Position numbers and translations under genes: made by a program. Shown here piece by piece: positions 33,523 to 43,872 of a stretch of DNA of 64,000 bases (within the stretch, counting starts at the first letter, position 1; each line of letters opens with the position of its first letter). Below the pieces are notes generated by a model, which saw only the letters and a list, made by a program, of their open reading frames with translations, did not search any database and was not told the origin of the DNA. Source of the stretch: Diplodia intermedia (taxonomy: Eukaryota; Ascomycota; Dothideomycetes; Botryosphaeriales; Botryosphaeriaceae). The stretch lies in NCBI GenBank assembly GCA_021495925.1, contig JAKEKT010000003.1, forward strand, positions 731,877 through 795,876, in the 5' to 3' direction.

Positions 33523-35298
33523 CGTCCTCGGCACGCGATGGTGGTTGCTTGTGCAGTGTGTGATTTAAGGAGGGGGCCGTTCGTGTAAGGAGCGTCACCG
33601 CCTTCTCCTGGATGACGTAAGCCGCTGGAACACCACAATGCGCATCAAAGAACATTGAATGTCGCCAGGCCGTAACTTTCGAAGGTTTGCGCTATGGCTT
33701 GACCGACGCAGGAGCGGAAGACGTCCTTTGTTGATTTAGAGCTTCGATCCTCCTTCCCCTGCCGCCCCTATTGGCCCCTGAGAGAACTGGTCGTCAGCTA
33801 GCAATGGCGTATAAGCAGATCCGCTAGCCGAGAAGAACTGCTGATCGCACTGGCAGATGCCATGGATGTTGTTTGTCAAGTCGACGGGCTCAGCTCTTCG
33901 ACTTGCGGGAGCCACTCCGATTTGTCCCTTCGAGCCCTGGCGTGTTATGCAGGGTCCTATGGAACATGGAAAATGCCGGTCGGTCTGAAACTGTATCCAC
34001 CAAGGCTGCAGTCGACACATGCGGAGTGAGCAAGCGAAGAGCAAATGGGAGAGACATGCACGTCAGTCGAGCCAAACGAGGTCGGTACCGATCCTTTTTG
34101 CCGAAATCTTTACATTTTAGGCTTTCGGGAAGCAACATCCGCTGTAAGAATAACCGTAGGCTGTTCTCATGGCTATTCTCTAGTGAGTAAGGGACATGCT
34201 TGAGAAATGGTTGACTTACACATCTTACGGGCCAAGACGAGAGAAACGCCTCCCTACCGCTGGAATAGGCTGCATCAACGAATTTTGCGTAGGCTGAGTT
34301 TTGAGAAGCCTGGTCGGACATCGACGAAGACGACGACTCTTCCAGGTAGGCTGACCCGGCTAATGCTGAGCATGTTGGTCCGTTGTGGGAAACGGATTGT
34401 CGATAGAAAATCAGTATGAGATGAAATAATTCCAACAGTGGATATGAGATTCGGAGCTGTTGTTGATGTGAAAATCGCTACCCAAAGAGTTGAGGTTGAC
34501 AAGCAGCCCGTGTGGCTGAGCGGCTCCACACCGCGGAGTTTCGGGGCTTTCTCGTCCGTACGTGTGCAGGTGCCATTATAAGTCTATTGCTTTGGGACGA
34601 AGCTTCCAGCATCGATCTTCTGGTTAGGCTGGATGGGATGATGGTTGCGAGCGTCGAGTTGAGGTGCAGGTTCCCGAGACCGTCGGAGTGCGGCGAGCCG
34701 GCGGCCTGGCCGACGTTCCCAGTGCGCCAGCTTTTGAAGAATTGCGCACTCGAGTCTCAGCGGAGACGAATTTCGGATGGTCGCTGGATGAGATGGACGG
34801 CGCATCAAGGCGCCTTTGTGGATGCGTAGAGGGAAGGAAGGGACGCGGTTGCGCTCGGAGTCAAGGAAGGCGCGGGGCACGTGAGCGTCACCCTCAGCAA
34901 TTAGCAACCCTGTTTTCGGAGCGACCGTGAGTATTGCACAGCAATCACTCAATGCCACAAAGAAAAAACACCTCCAAGGTCAGTCAAGTTTGATAAAACG
35001 TAAATCTATGGTAAGTGCAGACACCTACACATTGCCAGGCTTGAGCATGAAGTCGTTGCAGCTCGCAGTCTGACGTAACATCGTTTGAGCAGGAATCGGA
35101 TCCGGTTTTTTTTCTTACTGTTCAGATTGCTCTGATTGTTTTGATGAATCTAATCAATGAAGGATATACAGAAGTATAGAAAACGGTCAGGAAGCAGTAC
35201 CCAATCGATGAACCTTGAATTTGACCCAGATACCAAACGCCGCATTTTCGTGGGTTAAAGGGGAGAGAAGACCCTGCTGCAGAGGAGACTGAACTCCT
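33523..35298. other. Intergenic region without recognisable gene
   Basis: I could not support a gene in these 1.8 kb. A minus-strand frame (33890-34435, 181 codons) has no family features and shows scattered splice-like sites. The interval nearest 33.5 kb is the HET promoter. Confidence 0.4.
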
Positions 35299-36141
35299 TC
35301 AGACACGGTTGCTACGCATACCTGCCCCGTCTCTCTTGGTTTTGGTGTCTCGGGACACCACAATGTCTCTCTGCCTCCTCGCTCTGAAAGCAGGCTTGAC
35401 AATATCGACGTCCACCCCCAGCTCCGGTGGCTCGGGTTCCTCGAAAATAGTTGAAAGATACGCAGAATCATCGCTGTCCGTCATCGATGGCGTGGACTCC
35501 CAGGAGCCCTTGCGGTGGATGGTGTGGCTCCCTGAGCCGCCGTGTGATGAGCTAGATGCGCCGTCGTCGGATCTCGATTGGGTACAGGTTCCAGAAGAAT
35601 ATGTGTCGCGGACATTATAAAGTTGAGATCCTGGACCGATTACTTCGGGGCCGTTCGTACCCGCGTAGGCCCGAGCGATGGATGCGACTATAGAATCATG
35701 GTCGTCCTTATGCTGCGCTGGGCGCACGTCGGGTCTACAGCTGTCCGAGTAACTTGGCTCCAAGTCCAGGACATAGTCGCTGGGAGACTGGAATTCGTGA
35801 TAAAGGTTGAGCACCTCGTCGATCGAAGGTATGGTGTAGGTGCTGATGTGATTCAAAATGTGTGGGTAACGCATGCCTATGAGACAGTTAGCTTGTCCCA
35901 CTCGCCGATATAAGGTTGCAGAGGAAGTGGGTAAAGGAATATGCACGGGTAAGGGCTGCTCGCGGAACTGAGAATCCGTTGGCATGTAGGTTGAACCTTG
36001 GTGCAGTGCATGAAAAAGTCTCACAGGCATACCTCTAACGTCTCCTCTGACAGTGGACACGACAACATCATCGTCGGCGCCTGTTGCCATCGTGTTCCCT
36101 TTCCTGCGCGTCTCCCCCCAGGAACCGCTGCTTGTTGTCAT
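35299..36141 (-). CDS. Orphan hypothetical protein
   Basis: The minus-strand frame starts at the ATG at 36141 (MTTSSGSWGE) and ends at 35299. Unspliced it encodes 280 residues. A likely intron of 156 nt (36032-35877: donor GTATGC, branch GCTAAC, acceptor CATAG) joins GDVR to GMRYPHILNHISTYTIP in frame, giving 228 residues; because its length is a multiple of three, both forms are open. The conserved-looking part is IPSIDEVLNLYHEFQSPSDYVLDLEPSYSDS. The rest is Ser/Asp-rich and probably disordered, with a basic C-terminus (RARRQRDIVVSRDTKTKRD). No signal peptide or membrane helix is evident after splicing. I do not recognise a family and assign no function. Confidence 0.45.
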   Translation of the reverse strand: MTTSSGSWGETRRKGNTMATGADDDVVVSTVRGDVRGMPVRLFHALHQGSTYMPTDSQFREQPLPVHIPLPTSSATLYRRVGQANCLIGMRYPHILNHISTYTIPSIDEVLNLYHEFQSPSDYVLDLEPSYSDSCRPDVRPAQHKDDHDSIVASIARAYAGTNGPEVIGPGSQLYNVRDTYSSGTCTQSRSDDGASSSSHGGSGSHTIHRKGSWESTPSMTDSDDSAYLSTIFEEPEPPELGVDVDIVKPAFRARRQRDIVVSRDTKTKRDGAGMRSNRV

Positions 36142-37726
36142 CTCGATTAACGTGGTAACTCCAGGTGTCGCGAACGAAGAGACAGAACAAATGAGAGTGT
36201 CTGCGCTGAAGAGTGAGCATTGGAGTGGGCAGGGAACTGCCTGCTTATAATCCGGGGGCCCCAAGGCTTTGCCCCAGCCTGAAGGGCGGGAAACCGGCTG
36301 ACAGTAAGCTGAAGCACATCTCACTGCAGGGAACAGCGAACTGTGGTAGAGGCAGAGTTAGTTGGTTTGGTCTCGGATAGGATAACATGGCTGTTTTCCC
36401 CGATGTTACCCTTGCGCTGGGTCGCATTCATCTGTTGCTGTTGGCGCTTTCCCCATACTACACAACGAGTAGACTGGGACCGGTTCCCTTGACTAGACTT
36501 CTATCTATATTCAGAGACAAGGCGGGCAAACGTGTTGGGCAGATGCGCAAGGCTTTGGGTGGAGCCTGCGGGTACGGATCGGCGGAGCTCCAACGGTAGG
36601 AGAAGAGTTGGGGGCTATTCGATATTCTAGCCACTGTTGGCCGCAAACGGTCAAAAGCAAACGCGGGGGCCCCGTTTTGCCTTCTGAAACGGCAGAAGAG
36701 GAACTGATGTGTCGTGCAGGAGGCATCTGAAGCGGGGGGCGAGGTTGGCAGCAGGCTGAGTCACCAAGTGTAAATTGCGCCTGCCTTGATCGCCCACTTC
36801 GGGTCCGAGGTGCAGAAATTGGCATGCAATGGTCCTCGAGGCATCGAGGATGAGAACGGTCGACTAAACTGAGGCTTGCTGCCAACCAAGGACCGTATCG
36901 CCGGAGCAGGGAGCAGGGTGCAGGGCGCGGCCACAGCAGTTCGTCGAAGCGCCAGAGCACACGAAGCGGCGATTGCTGCTATTCTGATCTGGCCGGAGAT
37001 GCGATGGGGCCATGTTGGAGCCGCTGCGCCACGACGCCACGCGAGCAATAGTGCCAGTGCATGCACCACGGCAAGGGAGGGCGAGTGCCGGATGGACGGC
37101 GAGGTGTCAGTGACAAGTCTGCTGGCGATGGAGCCACCGTGGGGAAGCAGCGACGTGTTTGACGGCGTCAGATGATGGCGGGCGCCGATCGGAGGGTTTG
37201 GTGCAACGGCGCGGTTTGCGTGGAGACACGGCGAGTCGGTCGCTGATAAGAAGGTTGCGCAAGGACATGTGAGAGCGGCGCGTCTGACGCGATAGGCAAG
37301 CAGGCAGCGCCGGAGAAGTGGCCGGTGGCCGGTGCCGGGCCCGATGGTGTTGGGAGTCGGGACGAGCGGAGCGGGCTGGGAAGAGGCTGGCAGCTGGCCG
37401 GGCAGTCGCTTGAGCTCACCTGAATCACAGCACCCCAGACGTTACGCTGTGCGTCACCGCGGCTGCCAGCTTCTTCAACATTTTGACTCTCGCTGCTCTC
37501 CGGCCCTCTACACCCTCGCACCGCGCGCGCGATTGACACTGCACGCGCCCCAAGCTCGCCGTGCTATCGGTAGCGCCTGCCAGCGCTCACGCTCCGCCGC
37601 GCCGCGACTCAGCCCGCCAGCCGTGCTGCGCGATTGACCGTCGATTCCTGCCGCCTCGCCCGCAGCCAGCTCAGCGCATCCCTCGCAGCCTGCCGGACCG
37701 ACCCCGCCGCGCGCGCCCTGCCCACA
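36142..37726. promoter_or_regulatory. Shared upstream region of the orphan gene and the CBM/Mdg1-like gene
   Basis: A 1.6 kb region between divergent starts. No supportable ORF is present. The last ~250 bp before 37727 are C-rich, like other leaders in this window. Confidence 0.45.
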
Positions 37727-40229
37727 ATGGGCTCCTACACGTTCAGATGGTACGCGAAATTGCTTCGTTTCGCGCGCCAACCCAGCTGATCCCCGATCTA
37801 GGGAGGGCCCCGCCAGCGACGTCTATGTCACCGGCACCTTCGATGACTGGGCGAAGAGCGTGCAGCTGGACCACAAGGATGGTCGTTTCGAGAAGACGGT
37901 CCAGCTCCCCGAGAATGACGACAAGGTGCTTTATAAGGTCAGTCCCACCCGGTGCGCCCGAGTCCCACCGTGCCGTGCGCACTCCAAATCCCCGCCGCCT
38001 GCAAACCGGATTTCGTCACCTGGTCAACGCACACACCGCTTACCGCTCCACCCACAGTTTGTCGTCGACGGCAATTGGACCACCAGCACACAGGCCCCTC
38101 AGGAAGACGACGGCCACGGCATCTACAACAACGTCCTCCTCCCCGCCGATATTTTCTCCTCCCCATCCGCACACATCATGTCTTCCGCCGCCCCTGATTC
38201 CACCACTGCCCAGCTTGCCGCCGACGAGCCCAAGGAGACGCCCAGGGCCGAGGACGTTCCCGGTGCCTTCATCGAGACCCCCGCCAACGAGCTGAACGCC
38301 TTTTCCGTGAACCCCATCCCCGCCTCCAATGGCGATGCGAACCCCGTGAAGCTTGCCCCCGGCGAGCCCGTCCCCGACCCGAGCACCCTGCACTCCAACA
38401 CCGTCGACTCGACCGTCCAGGACGACGAAGAGCTCAAGGCGCAGGATGAGCAGAAGGAGCAGGCTTTCGGCGTGAACCCGCTGCCTGCCACCAACACTGC
38501 CGGCAACCCCATCAGCCTGGCGCCTGGCGAGAAGGTTCCCGAGCCCGAGACCATCTCCGCAAACAACGTCCACAGCAATGTCACGCTGGACAAGGAGTCG
38601 TATGAGAAGGGCGCTTCGCTACCGCCGCAGCTTGGCCCCGTCGTCACTCCTGACGCCGAGCGTGGCGCCGCCATGTTCGACATCCCCGGCATCACCTCCA
38701 CCACCATCCCCGAGTCGAGCCTCCCCATTGGATCTGGCCCGAGCGCAACTGAGGCCGATCCTGGTGTGACTGTCCAGTCTGCGCACCCGGAGAGCACCAC
38801 CGCTACTCTCGCTGGCCAGGTTCCCAAGGAACCGCGCAGTGTGCCCGATGTCGTTTCGGAGAGTCAGGCTGACGCCGGAGTTGCTCCCGAAGCCTCCGCA
38901 AACCCCGTCGCTGTCGACGAGAAGGCCGAGACTGAGCAGGAGCTTCTTGAGAAGGTTCCTGAGCAGCCTGCTACCTCTGAGAACTCGCCCGCTGCCAACG
39001 TTGCTGGCGCTGTCGCTGGTGGTGTTGCGACTGCCGGCACCATCGCACTTGGTGCCGCCGTCATGGCGAAGGACAAGGCCTCGGAAGCTATTAGCGCTGC
39101 CACCACGAGCGAGCCGGGTCCTGAAGAGGTGCCCAAGGTCGTCAGCGATTCCATTGAGGATGCTCACGCCAGCCCCGAGGCAGCTGCGAACCCTGAGGCG
39201 GTCGCCGACAAGGCTGAGATGGAAGATGAGCTGCTGAACAAGGTCGCTGAGTCGAACGCCACTGGCCAGACCGCCGAGGAGAAGGATGTTCCCGCTACGG
39301 TTTTCAGCTCCATTGAGCAGTCTGGACAGAGCCCTGAGGCTGCCGCGAACCCCGAGGCCGTGGCTGACAAGGCTGAGATGGAAGAGGAGCTTCTCAAGAA
39401 GGTCCCTGAGAGCGAAGCCAACGGAACTGCTTCCACCAGTGCCGTTCCTGATGTGGTCAAGGAGTCCATCGCCCAAGCTGATGCGAGCCCTGAAGCCGCC
39501 ACCAACCCTGAGGCCATCGAGGCCAAGTCTGCTGTTGAGAGCGAGCTGAAGCAGGAGGTTCAGAAGACGGACGAAATCGCCGATGTTGCGCCCACCGAGA
39601 GTGCCGCTCTGTCCGCCACGGCTCCTGCTGCTACGACCGAGGCCGAGAATGATCTTAGCCCCAAGGCGCTGTCTCCGGATGAGCCTCTGAAGTCGTCCAG
39701 CGAGCCCTCGGTCCCCGAGACCTCCCTCACCGTCCCTCCGGGATCTGATCAAAAGGTCAACGAGATTCCTGGCGACCTTAATGCTTCTGCCGACAAGCCT
39801 GCGCGGCCCGAGGTGAGCCGCGATGTCAGCCCCACGGGCGACGTTGCTGCTCCCACCACCACCGAGCAGACCGAACCCACCGTCACCACCGGCACCGAGA
39901 CTACCACTGCGCCCGCAACCTCGGAGGCCAATGCTGCGCCTGCTGGTCCCACCACCACTGAGCAGACTGAGCCTACCGTTACTACCGGCCCTGAGACTAC
40001 TACTGCGCCTGCAACTTCGGAAGCCACGGAGAACGACCAGAAGCCTCCGGCCACTCCCGCCAAGTCCGAGAAGGACAAGACCATTCCTGACACTCCCGCC
40101 TCCTCCGGGTCTGACAAGAAGGCCAAGAGGCGCAGCTTCTGGGGCAAGCTGAAGGACAAGTTCACTGGTGGCGCTCACAAGGAGCAGCATCAGCAGCAGC
40201 AGCAGCAGCAGCAGCAGGCGTCTTCCTAA
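37727..40229 (+). CDS. Mdg1/Crp1-like protein with AMPK-type CBM and internal repeats
   Basis: Three exons, 37727-37749, 37802-37937 and 38058-40229, give 776 residues. The first exon is 23 nt. Residues 1-~85 form an AMPK-beta-type carbohydrate-binding module: MGSYTFRW|EGPASDVYVTGTFDDW and VLYK|FVVDGNWTTS...NNVLLP. The rest is predicted disordered and acidic. It holds a short hydrophobic Gly/Ala segment (NVAGAVAGGVATAGTIALGA), four diverged copies of a ~30-residue unit (SPEAAANPEAVADKAEMEEELL type) and a 25-residue Thr-rich tandem pair. The end is basic (KKAKRRSFWGKLKDKF) followed by nine Gln codons. Yeast Mdg1 and Crp1 share the N-terminal module and are linked to pheromone G-protein signalling and cruciform-DNA binding respectively. 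The module probably binds glycogen-like glucan; the role here is unknown. Confidence 0.85.
39166..39567 (+). repeat. Three of four ~30-residue coding repeats in the CBM gene
   Basis: Units at about 39166-39255, 39325-39414 and 39475-39567 encode variants of SPEAAANPEAVADKAEMEEELLKKV. A more diverged first unit lies near 38871-38970. Spacers between units begin with a similar VPxVVxxSIexA block, so the true period is longer, roughly 150-300 nt. Confidence 0.8.
39855..40025 (+). repeat. Tandem 75-nt coding repeat (two copies)
   Basis: Copies lie at 39855-39929 and 39951-40025, separated by 21 nt. Each encodes 25 residues starting TTTEQTEPTVTTG; they differ at one residue (Thr/Pro) but at about ten further codons only synonymously. 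Confidence 0.85.
40191..40217 (+). repeat. (CAG)9 trinucleotide tract, coding poly-Gln
   Basis: Nine perfect CAG codons just before the stop of the CBM gene encode a C-terminal glutamine run. Perfect CAG tracts are prone to length change between strains. Confidence 0.9.
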
Positions 40230-43200
40230 GTTGGGTTAGAGTTCGATATCTCAGGTCCGAAGTGACGACTCGACCTAACGGCGTGCAGTTAGAAAGAGAA
40301 AAAAAAGGCGGGAAGAAGAGTGCCAATCGTCGAAAGCGATTCAGTGGATACCTGCCCGCGAGCATGAGCAACTTGGTTGCCATTTTGATATCGGAATGAT
40401 GATGAAGTGTGGTGGGGATTCTCTAGGTTTAATGGCAATGGCAGTCGGGCTGACAGGAGGAATGTTTGGTTGGCGACGGGAGGTCTTCTGCATTTCTTGG
40501 TTTGTAGCCCGTCCTTTTTTTACTGCGTGTGTAGCATTTCGTCCACACCTCTCTTAGCTTGTTTCCTGTTGGCAGTTTTCTCTTGTTGTTTGTTGATATA
40601 CCTCTCGCACGTACCCCAGGGTACTTATAATCAGTTCGCTTTCCTGAGTCAGTTGGCGCTCATGGTTCTTGTCTGATTGTTTCGTATCTGCTTGAATTCC
40701 TTCTTGTTCGCCTCAAAGCAGCTTCGCTCGTTGGCCTATCACACGGTGCTTTAGACCGTCCTTCCGTCATAATGCACTGCTTGGCTGTCATATCGTCTGC
40801 TCGCATCTCGTCCTTCTTGTCGACCTTCCTTTAGCAAGCCTCCACAGTCGTGACAGCGTTTCGGCGAAACTGCTTCTGCGTTTCTGATAATCCCGTCTTT
40901 TGCGCCCTTCGGGCTTCACAATCGATCGATTTGCATAGGAAACCTACCGAGTGGAAATCGAGGTGTTCAACCGATGTCGTTTGCAATGACCCATCCCGAA
41001 GGACATGCGCGGCTTCTGAGCATCTCATGTGCCGTTGCGTTCATTGTGATTCTCGATGCGGGTCAGGTCGCATGAGAGAGCCTTCAGCAGCTGCTGCCTA
41101 GGCGTCCACGCCTGTATTTATATATAGGGGTCTCCTCCAGCAACTATTCCACTCCCTCGAAGAGCACGAAACAGATGCTCCGGATTTACTTTTCATGTCT
41201 GGAGAAACGTCTGAGGTCACAATGTCACTTTTTGGGAGGCATTGCAAGTGTCTTAATAGTAATGCCAATTGCGATGGCGCTTTGCAGCGCATCGGTGATG
41301 TCCAAGTTCGATTGCTGCTGCTGAAGCGCAGCGTTTACTATAAATGATGCAGAATGGCATTGACAGAAAAAAGCGGAAATTAAATCTGCAGCTTAGATAC
41401 TCCATGACTACGAGATTCTGAGAGGAGCTCACGGAAGTGAACATTGTGTTGACTGATTCGAGGTGCTCACTAGATATGAGACTTTGGCTCCAGAAATGTT
41501 CAGACTATGGATCTTTAAATATGTAACGAGGTCGACGGGGATGCCCAGAACAAGCTTCCAGGCACGGGGGTTCATGGATGTTTTGGGAAAGTGGCCAGGT
41601 GATGCATGCATGCTTCGATTCACGTCGGTCCGCTGATTCGCCACGCTTGTTGGAATGGGCAATTTCTTGATATTAAGTGAACTGGTTCCACGGCCAGACT
41701 ACACTTCACACTCTGCCACAGGCCTCGATGGCTTTCATGATGAGTAAAACAAACCGAAAGACTTGCTGGGTTTCTTGTCTCGCTTTGGCGGCGCCCTGAG
41801 CATATCAGGGAGCCTTTCCGTGACCCCTGTTGGTCAGGCACCCACTCGATTCTCATCAACCCCCCTCCAAATGACAACGATGACCCGCATCTCCACATGA
41901 TGATGGTGTGCATCCTGAAGATAGTCTGGCTGCTTCCTCCAGATCTAAGCAGTTTTTATAAATCAGCGCTGCTCCTGCTGATGCATGTGTGGGGGGGCTG
42001 TTTCCTGCCGGACCCGAAGTAATCATGCAACTCCTAGCTGCTGGCAGTAGCGACCAAAGTTGACCCCATCCATTGTTGTGAGGCACGGAAACATGGGTCA
42101 TTGTAGAGGTTGATGAGCTGCAAACGAAGCTTTATGTAGTTCACTGTCGGTGGGCGCAAAAAGTTTTTTGCATCCGGAGGGGGGGGGCCATGTGAGCGTC
42201 AAGGCACTCGCCTTCTCAACAAAAGCCTGCAATTGATCCTGAAGTGGAAACCTGGATTCCAACTTCAGGCGGGATTTTGATCCAAGGAGAAAGGCGTGCG
42301 ACGCTATCGACTAAGCGTACAAATGAGACTGAGGACTTGAGTACAGGCCTTCTCCCAGCCGGACCGTCGATGATGATGATGATGATGATGATGATGCAAT
42401 ACACCAAAAGTGATCAATGCTGAAGCACAAGTTTGCTACATGTTGCAGCAGAACCACGTCTTCCCGCTCCTATCAAAACGCACGAGAATGTAGCCGACTG
42501 AAAGTCCATACTAGCTCCCACGGGCGCGAGAGTAGTCACTGGTTTTGTGCCAGTTGGTATAATACTCCGAACGTTCAATTTCTCAAAATCCGGGCCTTAA
42601 GATAGCTTTTAAAGGGGCACCAAAGCAGAGAACGACTTCTGTCAGCGGCAGTAGTCTCTCCTCCCGCCACCCGAGCGATCGAGCTGAAAGCACGAGCACC
42701 CGCTGATCTGCGAGGGCAGTGGCTCATCACCATGGCAGCTGATCGAACGCATGTCCGGTGGCAAGCCTACGTCATGGGCCGTCGGGGGCACTGTGAGGGT
42801 CTTTCATTACTACTTTAAACCGGGGGACTCCGTCCGCTCCTCCGACCATCAGGGAACTGGACCAGCTGGCAACTCTTACCGAGAGTTGTACGGACTTTCC
42901 ACTTCTTTGGGCTTTGATTGACATCAGAATATAACACAAGCACTTTCCCGGCCGTCCCGGCTTCCAGCGGCTACAACCAATCTGGCCCTCGAGCGACTGT
43001 GCTGCCTGTGAGCCGATGATAAACACCATCAGTCGTTCATGATGAAAACAAAACAGCAAGGCAAGCCGGCGAATAGCCATTATTGTATATACCAAAATGC
43101 TGCACATCATCAATTATTTGCCGATTACCCTAGACCAGGTACTCACTCCGCGAGATGTAGACGCTGTGGGCGGAGAACGCGAGACCGAAGTAGTGGGCAA

Positions 43201-43872
43201 GTGTGCGGGATTATAGCTCCAGTTTCATCGCTCCAACAATGTACAGTCAGTCCTCTCTCCATCTCGATGACCGACACAACCGCCCAGAGACACACAAACA
43301 CCCGGCATCCTTTTAAATCCACCTCCATCCACCACACCTAGCCAAAGACCCGCACGCGCAGCTGCCCTGGCCCTGGCCCGGCCTTGAGCATACAACTAGC
43401 TCCACTCCGTCGACGTCACCTACGTGCACGCGTCGCTTGCCACGCTACACGTTGCATCAACACGTGAAGCAAAAAGCAACCTAGCGGCAAGCAGTGAGAA
43501 GGTGGGTAGTCAAAACCAACCGCGAGATGGGTCGTTATTTCGGTCGTCATCCGTAGAGACGCTGCACACACATTTCTGACCGGCTAGCTATATAAAGCAA
43601 TCAACTTCGTACCTCCTACAATCACATGTACAGTCCATCCCCGTCCTCGTCAAACCACTTGTCGTGTACAATTTTCCTCACAGTATCGCAATAGGGATAT
43701 CGCAACGACAATACCTGACTGAAAGAAACAAACACAACCTAACGAGTGACCCATCGAACCCCACCAGCACGCCGCCGCTACAGCAGCGTCCTCTCCCGGT
43801 ACTGCTTGGCACCGACCGCAACTGTTCACAGAGTAAAAAAAAAATCTCGGTGTCAGCTAATGTGCACAATTC
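40230..43872. other. 3.6 kb region without recognisable gene
   Basis: This is the longest gene-free block in the window. Base composition is more balanced than in the surrounding genes. All open frames are short and without family features. It contains a (GAT)9 microsatellite and a strong plus-strand TATATAAA at 43589-43596 with no plus-strand gene downstream. I saw no transposase-like frame, long terminal repeat or inverted repeat. Confidence 0.5.
42369..42396. repeat. (GAT)9 microsatellite
   Basis: Twenty-eight bases of perfect GAT repeat in non-coding sequence. Confidence 0.9.

Noticed and set aside
33890..34435. 181-codon minus-strand frame
   Set aside because: No recognisable domain, irregular composition, and no convincing start or splice context.
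42242..42319. tRNA-like arrangement on the minus strand
   Set aside because: Some resemblance to D- and T-arm sequences, but the acceptor ends do not pair and the B-box is poor.
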